6,600 nucleotides of DNA. It comes from Methylobacteriaceae bacterium. Its GTDB lineage: Bacteria > Pseudomonadota > Alphaproteobacteria > Rhizobiales > Beijerinckiaceae. Made by a program: the position numbers and the translations under genes. Below, one piece after another: positions 1 through 6,600 of this stretch. The stretch is from contig JAISTL010000037.1 of the NCBI GenBank assembly GCA_031272615.1, positions 1 through 6,600 on the forward strand, in the 5' to 3' direction. Each line of letters opens with the position of its first letter. Position 1 is the first letter of the stretch. The notes beneath the pieces were generated by a model, which ran no database searches, was not told the origin of the DNA, and was given only the letters and a program-made list of their open reading frames with translations.

Positions 1-2
1 CC

Positions 3-1841
3 CCGGTTGCCGTGACGCCTCCGCCCGGGCCCGCTGCTCCGTCCCGCCCGTACTGGAGCGGGCTTTCCGTCGACACTCTGTTGAGTTTCGCCGAACATGC
101 CGCCGCGGCGTGCCGGGAGCTGCGCAAGGCGCGGGACGGGCTCGAATCTCTCGATTTCGACCCGGGAGAGTCGTTGGCGGCCCTGGAGGAATTTGCCGCG
201 GGAGTGACGGACCTCGCCGCTCTGCTTCCCCGCCTCAATCTCGAGGTTCTCGCCCGGGCGCGCGGCCGCCCCGCGGCGTTCCGCGGGTTTCTCGAAGAGT
301 GCTTCAACACCCAATCCCTGCACACATTGGTTGCCAAGCTGGTGGTGGAGCCGGACCATCCCGGAACCGCCGGAAATATCCGGGAATTTGCCGCGCTGCT
401 CGAGGATATCGGCATCGGCGAGCGGGATGTGGCCGCTTGGAGCGCCGATTGCGCCCGCGAAGAGGAGATCCTCGCCGACAAGAAGCCGCGGGTGGCCTCC
501 TTCAAGAGTTTCATGGAAAGCTATCCGTCGGCGCCGGGGGACGAAGTCTCGAGGAAATATGCGCGCATGGCCGCCGAAGTGGCGCAGTTGGAAAGCCATG
601 TCCGGGTGTGCCGGGCGTTGCAGATGATGTGCAGCCGGCTTTTGCTCCACGAGAACATCGATGTCGCCTATCTCCGCCTGCTGGCGGACCGTCTGGATGA
701 AATCGCCGAACGCAAGCGGCGCCTGGACAGTGACGCCGCGGCGCAGGAAATCCTCGGCAGTCTCTTCCGCGGCTGGGAAACCGCGCCGGAACAGTTTGTC
801 AGCGAACTCCAGGCGCTGAACAAGTTGGAGGACCATGAGCGGTTTTCAGCCCAGCTGGTCGGGGTTTTGGAAACCGCCCGCGTCGACCGGGCGCTGAGCC
901 TGCTGCAGCGGGTCGGCGAGGCCGAGCGGCGGGTTGTCGAATACCTGGCGCCGTTGGTGCAGCTGTGCGGTGCGGGCCTCATCGACTTTGTGGACGCCTT
1001 GTCCCCGGAGGAAAAATACCGGTATTTTCAGGAGATGGCGCGGGATGGCGACGGTTTGCTGCGGCAGCTGGGCCTCACCGGTGAGGCGCCGCTGCGGCTT
1101 GTTGCCGCCCGCCCCGGGCCGGTGGCGGACCGTCAGAGCCCAGGGGAAACACGGTCTTCCGCCCCCGTTCCCGCGGCTCTCCCCGCGCCCGTCGCCGCGC
1201 CCGAACCGGAGAATGACCCCTGGCACGCCCGGGTGCGCGAGGCGATATCCAGCGGTATCCGCGCCGCGCCGTTGGTCGTGGTGCCGGGCGGGGCGGATGA
1301 CAGGCGGGAATCCTTCGACGAATTTGTCGCCGGGTGCGGGGAGACGCTGTCCGGCCGCCGTTTCTATGAATACGATTACGTGACCGGGGAATTGCGCGCC
1401 TTTGTCCGCCGGTTCATTGACGCCTTCGGCCCGGTGACGGTGAGCGGCCTCAGCCGGGTTGTCGCCGGGGTCCACGGTTTCCGCAACCGCGACAAACAAA
1501 TCCGCCATCTGGTGCGGGTCGCCGTCGCCCGGGAACGGCGCAATTCCGAATCCCCCGACGGAGAGCTGGTGTTCTGGCCGGAGGGCGAAACACCGGCGCC
1601 CATCGTCGCCTTCCGCGGTTTGAACGTCAACGGCCACATCCGGGAGTGGCGGGAAATCCCTCATCCCGAGCGTCTGGGGCTGGCGGTGGAAGAGGCCCGC
1701 GCCTTCCCCGAGGGCGATGCCGCCGCTCTGGCCAGGCGCATGGCGGTGCGCGCCGGGCTCGGGCATCCGGAGCCGCACGTCGCCGACGCCCTGCGCCTTC
1801 TTGCCGAAGAGGCGAAGCTGGTGCTGTTCGACGGCAGCTGA
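3..1841 (+). CDS. DUF3320-like C-terminal domain protein, probably 5'-truncated by the window edge
   Basis: No confident gene name. The frame is open from the first bases. The earliest start codon is GTG at 12, but only 11 bases precede it and they show no purine-rich ribosome site. The protein there begins in a Pro/Ala-rich stretch that looks like an interdomain linker, so the true start is probably upstream. Numbering from GTG 12 (609 residues): about 17-355 is a predicted all-helical region, charged and coiled-coil-like near 178-240. About 365-402 is a Pro/Ala linker. About 452-605 resembles two winged-helix units: helices at 458-508 ending in an Arg-rich stretch, a LVFWPEG strand at 519-525, then a second unit at 548-604. 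This pattern recalls DUF3320, the tail of giant DUF4011-type SF1 helicases, some of which are linked to phage defence. No Walker motif, nuclease motif, signal peptide or membrane segment is visible, so no enzymatic role can be given from this part. It ends at TGA 1839-1841. Confidence 0.75.
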   Translation, partial: PVAVTPPPGPAAPSRPYWSGLSVDTLLSFAEHAAAACRELRKARDGLESLDFDPGESLAALEEFAAGVTDLAALLPRLNLEVLARARGRPAAFRGFLEECFNTQSLHTLVAKLVVEPDHPGTAGNIREFAALLEDIGIGERDVAAWSADCAREEEILADKKPRVASFKSFMESYPSAPGDEVSRKYARMAAEVAQLESHVRVCRALQMMCSRLLLHENIDVAYLRLLADRLDEIAERKRRLDSDAAAQEILGSLFRGWETAPEQFVSELQALNKLEDHERFSAQLVGVLETARVDRALSLLQRVGEAERRVVEYLAPLVQLCGAGLIDFVDALSPEEKYRYFQEMARDGDGLLRQLGLTGEAPLRLVAARPGPVADRQSPGETRSSAPVPAALPAPVAAPEPENDPWHARVREAISSGIRAAPLVVVPGGADDRRESFDEFVAGCGETLSGRRFYEYDYVTGELRAFVRRFIDAFGPVTVSGLSRVVAGVHGFRNRDKQIRHLVRVAVARERRNSESPDGELVFWPEGETPAPIVAFRGLNVNGHIREWREIPHPERLGLAVEEARAFPEGDAAALARRMAVRAGLGHPEPHVADALRLLAEEAKLVLFDGS

Positions 1842-1890
1842 ACCACGGGCCTCTGCCCCAACAAACCGGGTAAAACCGTCCAAAGGTCTA

Positions 1891-1920
1891 TTGGCGAACC
1901 GGGCACTTGTCGTCTATAAG
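1891..1920 (+). promoter_or_regulatory. Predicted sigma70-type promoter of kup
   Basis: A TTGGCG -35-like hexamer (1891-1896) and a TATAAG -10-like hexamer (1915-1920) are separated by 18 bp. They lie in the only clearly non-coding gap upstream of kup. Transcription would begin near 1926-1928, leaving a leader of about 28 nt before the ATG at 1955. The -10 matches the consensus at five of six positions and stands out in GC-rich DNA. The -35 is weaker. This is inferred from sequence only. Confidence 0.5.
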
Positions 1921-1929
1921 GACGCGTCC
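1920..1929. promoter_or_regulatory. Perfect 10-bp palindrome at the predicted kup transcription start
   Basis: GGACGCGTCC reads identically on both strands. It begins at the last base of the -10 hexamer and spans the expected start point, where a repressor dimer could block initiation. It could equally be chance: it is short, GC-rich, and no second copy was seen in the gap. No known regulator is assigned. Confidence 0.25.
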
Positions 1930-1940
1930 GGAACAACAAA

Positions 1941-1945
1941 AGGGA
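1941..1945 (+). promoter_or_regulatory. Ribosome binding site that fixes the kup start
   Basis: AGGGA lies 9 nt upstream of the ATG at 1955. An in-frame TTG at 1907 would lengthen the protein by 16 residues. However, it overlaps the promoter region, upstream of the likely transcript start, and has no comparable site. ATG 1955 is therefore preferred. Confidence 0.65.
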
Positions 1946-1954
1946 CCGGGACCC

Positions 1955-3913
1955 ATGACCTCGCAACCCTCCGCCAGCGCTTCTTCCCGCCCGGTCTCCA
2001 CCGGCTCGCCCGTCGAGGAAGACATCCTTTCCGTCGGGTCTGAAGACACCTCCGGCGCCCATCCGAAATTCGGCGCGCTGGTGCTCAGCTGCATCGGCGT
2101 GGTTTATGGCGACATCGGCACCAGCCCGCTCTACGCCTTCAAGTCGACCATGGCCATCGCCAACCGGAGCGAAGCCGTCAGTATGCCGTTGGTGTTCGGC
2201 GCGCTGTCGCTCATCGTCTGGGCGCTGGCGGTGGTCGTCACCCTCAAATATGTGGTGATCCTGCTGCAGGCTGACAACCACGGCGAAGGCGGCACCCTGA
2301 CCCTCGAGGCGCTGGCGCAGCAGGCCATGGGCGGCAAAAGCCGGATTGTGCTGGTTCTGGGCGTGCTCGGCGCCTCGTTCTATTACGGCGACGCGGTGGT
2401 CACCCCGGCCATGTCGGTGCTCTCGGCCATGGAAGGCGTGGACCTCATCGCCCCCGAACTCGACCGGTACATCGTCCCCGTCACCCTGGTCATTCTCATC
2501 GGCCTGTTTTCGGTGCAGCGCTTCGGAACCGGGCGGGTGAGCGCGCTCTTCGCCCCGGTGATGGTCATCTGGTTCCTGACGCTGGGCGGGCTCGGCCTCT
2601 ACAACATCCTGTCCTTTCCGTCGGTGCTCAATGCCGTGCATCCGCGCTTCGCCCTGAACTTTCTCGTCAACCACGCCGGCATTGCCCTGGCCATTCTCGG
2701 CGTGGCGTGTCTGGCGGTTTCCGGCGCCGAGGGGCTCTATGCCGATCTCGGCCATTTCGGCCCCAAACCCATCCGTTTCGCCTGGTTCGGGCTGGTGTTC
2801 CCCTGCCTGCTGCTGAACTATTTCGGCCAGGGGGCGCTGGTCCTTCATGACCCCACCGCCTTGCGCGCGACGTTTTTCCGCCTGGTGCCGGAATGGGGGC
2901 TGGTGCCGCTGATTCTGCTGGCGACCATGGCCACCATCATCGCCAGCCAGGCGGTGATCACCGGCGCCTTTTCCATGACCCAGCAGGCCATGCAGCTCGG
3001 TCTGCTGCCGCGCATGAAAGTGCTGTTCACCTCGGCAACCCACCAGGGGCAGATCTACATCCCCCGCGTCAACTATCTGCTGCTGGCGTGCGTATGCGTT
3101 CTGGTGCTGTATTTCCGCACGTCGACGGCGCTGTCCTCGGCCTACGGCATTTCGGTGTTTTCCACCATGACCGTCACCTCCGTCCTCGGCGCCATCGTCA
3201 TCTGGAAGGTGTGGCGCTGGCACCCGGTGTTCGCCTTCGGCATGATGCTGCCGTTCTTCCTGGTGGATTTCTCCTTCGTCATCGCCAATATGACCAAGTT
3301 CTTCCACGGCGGTTACGCGCCGGTCATCGTCGCCGCGGTGGTGTCGGTCATCATGTGGACGTGGATTCGCGGCCGCATGCTGCTGTTTGACCGCACCCGC
3401 AACAATTACGTGCCGCTGGCCGACCTGCTGCCGATGCTCAAGGCGCGACCGCCGGATATCGTCGAGGGAACCGCGGTGTTCCTGACCACCGACCCGGAGA
3501 CGACCCCCGCGGCGCTGCTGCACAACCTCAAGCACAACAGGGTTCTGCATCAGCGGAACATCATTCTCACCGTCACGACCCTGCGCCTGCCGCACCTGAA
3601 GAACACCGACCGCGTGCGGGTGGAGGAATACGCCGAAGGCTTCCTGCGGGTGCGCATGGCGTTCGGCTACATGGAATCCCCCAATATTCCGCTGGGGTTC
3701 CAGATTCTGCGCAAAAAGGGCATCAAGAACGAACTGATGAAGACATCGTTTTTCCTGTCCCGCCGGGTGCTGAAGGCGTCGTCGAAAACCGGCATGCCGT
3801 TGTGGCAGGACCACCTGTTCATCTCGCTGTCCAACGCCGCCGGCAACGCCACGGACTTTTTCCGCCTGCCCACCGACCGGGTGGTGGAAATCGGCACACA
3901 GGTGTTGATTTGA
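1955..3913 (+). CDS. kup: Kup family low-affinity K+ uptake permease
   Basis: This is an inner-membrane potassium importer of the KUP/HAK/KT family, thought to work as a K+/H+ symporter. It is 652 residues from ATG 1955, against 622 in E. coli Kup. The difference is mostly a Ser/Pro/Ala-rich, probably disordered N-terminal tail of about 37 residues. The family hallmark GVVYGDIGTSPLYA is at 48-61. YYGDAVVTPAMSVLSAMEG follows at 143-161, and GAEGLYADLGHFG at 257-269. D53, E160 and E259 appear to match the acidic residues reported as important in E. coli Kup (D23, E116, E229). About 12 hydrophobic segments run from about 41 to 471. A cytoplasmic C-terminal domain of about 180 residues follows, with the typical HNLKHNRVLH stretch near 523 and an intact end (DRVVEIGTQVLI). 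No frameshift or missing motif was seen. It has its own likely promoter and is probably not in an operon with the preceding gene. Confidence 0.97.
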   Translation: MTSQPSASASSRPVSTGSPVEEDILSVGSEDTSGAHPKFGALVLSCIGVVYGDIGTSPLYAFKSTMAIANRSEAVSMPLVFGALSLIVWALAVVVTLKYVVILLQADNHGEGGTLTLEALAQQAMGGKSRIVLVLGVLGASFYYGDAVVTPAMSVLSAMEGVDLIAPELDRYIVPVTLVILIGLFSVQRFGTGRVSALFAPVMVIWFLTLGGLGLYNILSFPSVLNAVHPRFALNFLVNHAGIALAILGVACLAVSGAEGLYADLGHFGPKPIRFAWFGLVFPCLLLNYFGQGALVLHDPTALRATFFRLVPEWGLVPLILLATMATIIASQAVITGAFSMTQQAMQLGLLPRMKVLFTSATHQGQIYIPRVNYLLLACVCVLVLYFRTSTALSSAYGISVFSTMTVTSVLGAIVIWKVWRWHPVFAFGMMLPFFLVDFSFVIANMTKFFHGGYAPVIVAAVVSVIMWTWIRGRMLLFDRTRNNYVPLADLLPMLKARPPDIVEGTAVFLTTDPETTPAALLHNLKHNRVLHQRNIILTVTTLRLPHLKNTDRVRVEEYAEGFLRVRMAFGYMESPNIPLGFQILRKKGIKNELMKTSFFLSRRVLKASSKTGMPLWQDHLFISLSNAAGNATDFFRLPTDRVVEIGTQVLI

Positions 3914-3977
3914 GGGGGTGTTCCGTCTGATGTCCGGCCGTGCTCTTCGCCCGTCGCGCCCGCCGCGCGCTTTACAC

Positions 3978-3981
3978 AGGA
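3978..3981 (+). promoter_or_regulatory. Ribosome binding site of ybbA
   Basis: AGGA lies 7 nt upstream of the ATG at 3989 and supports that start over the in-frame TTG at 3983, which would overlap the site's spacing and add only two residues. Confidence 0.6.
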
Positions 3982-3988
3982 CTTGTTC

Positions 3989-4681
3989 ATGCCGCAGCCT
4001 TTGATTTCCCTGAAGAACGTGGACCTTCACCTCGGCGCCGGTTCGGCCCGGGTTCATGTGTTGAAGAATATTTCCCTGGATATCGGCGAGAAGCAGGCGG
4101 TGGGGCTCATCGGCCCGTCGGGTTCGGGCAAATCGACGCTGCTGATGGTGCTGGCGGGGCTTGAGCGGCCGGAGTCCGGTTCCGTTGAAATTGCCGGCAA
4201 TGTCATCACCGCCATGAGCGAGGACGCCCTGGCGCGCTTCCGCGGCGGCCATATCGGCATCGTTTTCCAGTCCTTCCACCTGATGCCGGCGATGACGGCG
4301 CTGGAAAACACGGCGCTGCCGCTGGAACTCGCCGGAAAGCCGGGGGCCTTCGCCCGCGCCCGCGAGGAGCTCGCCGCCGTCGGTCTGCAGGATCGCGTCA
4401 ACCATTACCCGGCGCAGCTGTCCGGCGGCGAGCAGCAACGGGTCGCCATCGCCCGCGCCATGATTTCCAACCCGCCGATTCTGGTTGCCGATGAACCCAC
4501 CGGCAACCTTGACCGCCCCACCGGCGAGGCCATCGTCGACCTGATGTTCCGCCTGAAAGAGCAGCGCGGCGCCACGTTGCTGCTGGTCACCCATGACCCG
4601 GCTCTGGCCGGACGCTGTGACCGCATGGTCCGTCTCGGCTCCGGCGCCGTTTTGTCGGATTCAGCGGCGGGGAGCGCCTGA
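3989..4681 (+). CDS. ybbA: YbbA-type ABC transporter ATP-binding protein (LolD/MacB class)
   Basis: This is the cytoplasmic ATPase that pairs with the FtsX-type permease encoded next. It is 230 residues, against 228 in E. coli YbbA. All nucleotide-binding elements are intact: Walker [10 protein letters not shown] at 42-50, Q-loop glutamine Q94 in VFQSFHLMP, signature LSGGEQQR at 144-151, Walker B ILVADEP with D168 and catalytic E169, D-loop GNLD at 172-175, and H-loop H202 in VTHDPALA. The VFQSFHLMP and ADEPTGNLD wording is typical of the LolD/MacB/FtsE/YbbA group of mechanotransmission-type ABC systems. The call YbbA, rather than LolD, rests on the neighbour: a single large YbbP-like permease and no LolC/E. 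Kup ends 75 bp upstream. I see no clear promoter or terminator in that gap, so transcription may come from either a hidden promoter or kup read-through. The C-terminal tail is Ala/Ser-rich and not distinctive. Confidence 0.93.
   Translation: MPQPLISLKNVDLHLGAGSARVHVLKNISLDIGEKQAVGLIGPSGSGKSTLLMVLAGLERPESGSVEIAGNVITAMSEDALARFRGGHIGIVFQSFHLMPAMTALENTALPLELAGKPGAFARAREELAAVGLQDRVNHYPAQLSGGEQQRVAIARAMISNPPILVADEPTGNLDRPTGEAIVDLMFRLKEQRGATLLLVTHDPALAGRCDRMVRLGSGAVLSDSAAGSA
4669..4674 (+). promoter_or_regulatory. Ribosome binding site of ybbP inside the ybbA 3' end
   Basis: GGGGAG lies within the last codons of ybbA, 11 nt before the ATG at 4686. The spacing is slightly long but usable. Its position implies that translation of ybbP is coupled to that of ybbA. 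Confidence 0.5.
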
Positions 4682-4685
4682 ACCG

Positions 4686-6600
4686 ATGCGGGAAACCCTG
4701 GCCGCCTTCTTCCTCGCCGTGTGCGCCGCCCTGAAAGAATGGGCGGCGGCGCGCGTTGCCGCGGCGTGGCGGGATGTGCGCGGCTGGCGGCTGGACCTCA
4801 GCCCGGCTCAGCTCGTGCTGGCGGTGCGCCTGGCGCTGCGGGAGCTGCGCGGCGGCCTTGCCGGGTTCTGGGTGTTCCTCGCCTGCATTGCACTGGGCGT
4901 CGCCTCCATCTCCGGCGTCGCCGGCGTATCGCGATCGCTCCTTGCCGGCATGGGCAAGGAGGGCCGCACCCTGCTCGGCGGCGATGTGCAATTCCGTCTG
5001 GCTCAGCGCGAACCCGACGCCGGCGAGCTGGCGGCGCTGAAAAATCTCGGCGATATCACCTATTACGTCACCACCCGCACCATGGCCGTCAACGCCGCCG
5101 AAGACGATGTCACCCTGGTGGAACTCAAGGCGGTGGACGACGCCTATCCGCTGGCCGGACGCCTGGACACCGAGCCGCCGCTTGCGCACGACGCGCTGCT
5201 CGGCGCCCGCGGCGGCGTCTACGGCATGGCGGCTGATCCGGCGCTGGTGCTGCGCTTTGATTTGAAGCCCGGAGACAAGGTGAAGCTCGGCAACACCTGG
5301 TTCGAATACCGGGCAAGCATCGTCCATGAACCGGACGCCATCGCCCTGCGCATCGGGTTCGGCCCGCGGGTTCTCATCTCGCGCGACGGGCTGGCGTCCA
5401 CCAGTCTCATCGCCTTCGGCTCCATCGCCGGGCGCACCGTCAATGTCTCGTTGCGGGAACCCGTCACCGACGACGGGCGGCTGGAGCGGTTGAGCGAGGA
5501 GTTCATCGACGCCTTCCCCGAGGCGGCCTGGCGGGCGCGCACCCGGCTCAAGGCCAATCCCGGCTTTGAAAACGGCGTCGAACGCTTCACCCAGTTTCTC
5601 ACTCTCGTCGGCCTGACGGCGCTGCTGGTCGGCGGCGTCGGCGTCGCCAATGCCGTCGCCGCCTTTGTGGAACGCAAGCGCACCGCCGTTGCCGTCATGA
5701 AGAGCCTGGGCGGTTCCGGCCGGTTCATCGTCGCGCTTTATCTGTCCGAGGTGCTGCTCATCGCCGCCATCGGCATCGTCATCGGGCTCACTGTCGGCGC
5801 CGCGCTGCCCTTTGTGCTCAGCTTCGCGGCGGCGGCGGTTCTGCCGGTGCCGGTGACGCCGTTCATCGCCGCCGATGAGCTGCTGCTGGCGGCGTTCTAC
5901 GGCGTGCTGGTGACGCTGGTGTTTTCCGTTGTGCCGCTGGGGCGCGCCCATGACATGTCGGTGACCCGCCTGTTCCGCGACCTGGTGGAGGAAACCGCGG
6001 TGCCGGTGCGCCCGGAATACCGCGCCCTTGCCGCGCTCTCACTGCTCATGCTTGCCGGAATTTCCCTCGGCGTGTCCTATGACCGCGCCGCCGGCGCGCT
6101 GTTCATCTTCGCGATTTCCGTGTGTTTCCTCGTTCTGCGCGGCGTGGCGGCGGCCGTCATGGCGCTGGCCCGCCGCGCCCCGCGTGTTGAACTCGCCTGG
6201 TGGCGGCTCGCCGTCGGCAATCTCCACCGCCCCGGCGCGCTGACGCCGAGCCTGGTGCTTTCGCTGGGGCTCTGCACAACCCTGATGGTGGCGCTGGCCG
6301 TGGTCGACAACAATCTGCGCAACCAGTTGACCGTCTCCATCGCCAAGCGCGCCCCCAGTTTCTTTTTCCTCGATGTCACCGACGCGGGCTATCCGGCCTT
6401 CGAGACGCTCATCAAATCCGTCGCTCCCGACGGCACGCTGGAGCGCGCTCCCAACATGAGGGGGCGCATCATCCGCGTCAACAACACGCCCGCCGGCCGG
6501 CTCCGGGTCGACCCGCAGACCGCCGGAATTCTCAACGGCGAGCGCGGCGTCACCTTCATGGCCGAGCCGCCCAGGGAGGCGCGGGTGGTGGAGGGCCACT
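4686..6600 (+). CDS. ybbP: YbbP-type FtsX-family ABC transporter permease, 3' end cut by the window
   Basis: This is the inner-membrane permease partner of YbbA. Related YbbAP complexes are thought to extract hydrophobic or lipid-like molecules from the membrane, acting with the esterase TesA; the substrate here is inferred, not shown. The frame is open from ATG 4686 to the edge (638 whole codons plus one base), against roughly 800-850 residues for the full family. The ATG is 4 bp after the ybbA stop. In order: an unusual N-terminal stretch of about 40 residues; the family start LAVRLALRELRGGLAGF at 45-61 running into the first membrane helix (about 61-80); a large periplasmic domain (about 85-300); and the FtsX core with helices near 302-325, 347-377 and 395-420, linked by the characteristic RTAVAVMKSLGG at 332-343. 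Two further helices follow near 446-462 and 468-490, then the second-half repeat starting with WRLAVGNLHRPGALTPSLVLSLGL (506-529). It breaks off in the second periplasmic domain. An alternative start is GTG 4776. Confidence 0.93.
   Translation, partial: MRETLAAFFLAVCAALKEWAAARVAAAWRDVRGWRLDLSPAQLVLAVRLALRELRGGLAGFWVFLACIALGVASISGVAGVSRSLLAGMGKEGRTLLGGDVQFRLAQREPDAGELAALKNLGDITYYVTTRTMAVNAAEDDVTLVELKAVDDAYPLAGRLDTEPPLAHDALLGARGGVYGMAADPALVLRFDLKPGDKVKLGNTWFEYRASIVHEPDAIALRIGFGPRVLISRDGLASTSLIAFGSIAGRTVNVSLREPVTDDGRLERLSEEFIDAFPEAAWRARTRLKANPGFENGVERFTQFLTLVGLTALLVGGVGVANAVAAFVERKRTAVAVMKSLGGSGRFIVALYLSEVLLIAAIGIVIGLTVGAALPFVLSFAAAAVLPVPVTPFIAADELLLAAFYGVLVTLVFSVVPLGRAHDMSVTRLFRDLVEETAVPVRPEYRALAALSLLMLAGISLGVSYDRAAGALFIFAISVCFLVLRGVAAAVMALARRAPRVELAWWRLAVGNLHRPGALTPSLVLSLGLCTTLMVALAVVDNNLRNQLTVSIAKRAPSFFFLDVTDAGYPAFETLIKSVAPDGTLERAPNMRGRIIRVNNTPAGRLRVDPQTAGILNGERGVTFMAEPPREARVVEGH

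Noticed and set aside
1847..1858. Small hairpin GGGC-CTCT-GCCC just after the stop of gene 1
   Set aside because: The stem has only 4 bp and no T-run follows, so it does not qualify as an intrinsic terminator.
846..1883. 345-codon minus-strand open frame opposite gene 1
   Set aside because: It is an antisense shadow. The + strand frame has a more natural composition and is open across the whole stretch. Since gene 1 is not firmly identified, this rejection is slightly less secure than the other two.
3951..3973. GC-rich stretch followed by TTT between kup and ybbA, considered as a terminator
   Set aside because: Pairing is limited to short CGCG-type matches, and only three T's follow. No stable stem-loop could be drawn.
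3971..3976. TTTACA resembling a -35 box just before ybbA
   Set aside because: The matching -10 would fall inside the ybbA coding sequence, and no TATAAT-like hexamer is present there.
1661..4594. 977-codon open frame on the minus strand across the end of gene 1, kup and ybbA
   Set aside because: It lies antisense to genes with unmistakable family motifs. Its product is rich in His, Gln, Arg and Gly with no domain-like pattern, as expected from the complement of GC-rich, strongly codon-biased genes.
3989..4681. Identification of the ATPase as LolD (lipoprotein release)
   Set aside because: The motifs are shared across the group, but the partner gene encodes a single large YbbP-like permease, not LolC/LolE.
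4587..5951. 454-codon minus-strand open frame opposite ybbP
   Set aside because: It has the same His/Gln/Arg/Gly-rich shadow composition, and the + strand ybbP frame carries the FtsX motifs.

Overview
The window is GC-rich (roughly two-thirds G+C by eye) and densely coded on the + strand. The Kup and YbbA/YbbP sequences look alphaproteobacterial to me, but that placement rests on remembered sequence character and not on a search. No tRNA, rRNA, CRISPR, insertion sequence or phage gene is visible. The window reads as ordinary chromosomal core, with one less familiar protein at the left edge.

Layout, all on the + strand. (1) Positions 3-1841 hold the 3' part, or possibly all, of a large soluble protein. 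It has a long helical region, a Pro/Ala-rich linker, and a C-terminal pair of winged-helix-like segments that resembles DUF3320, a tail domain best known from very large DUF4011-type SF1 helicases. The frame is open at the left edge, so the protein probably begins upstream. (2) A 113-bp gap carries a plausible sigma70-type promoter (TTGGCG, 18 bp, TATAAG) and a perfect 10-bp palindrome at the expected transcription start. (3) Positions 1955-3913 encode a complete Kup potassium-uptake permease. (4) After 75 bp come ybbA (3989-4681), an ABC ATPase of the LolD/MacB/YbbA class, and 4 bp later ybbP (4686 to the right edge), its large FtsX-type permease, cut by the end of the window.

How they work together: YbbA and YbbP form one ABC machine. 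The tight spacing and matching families make co-translation very likely. In many proteobacteria this pair sits beside the esterase/thioesterase gene tesA. Here the immediate upstream neighbour is kup, in the same orientation, so tesA must be elsewhere, possibly beyond the right edge. Kup is functionally independent (K+ uptake) but may share some read-through transcription with ybbAP, because I see no terminator between them. The very long minus-strand open frames (up to 977 codons) are antisense shadows of the + strand genes. I found no convincing undescribed system. The best lead is the DUF3320-like protein at the left edge, whose missing upstream part decides what it is.
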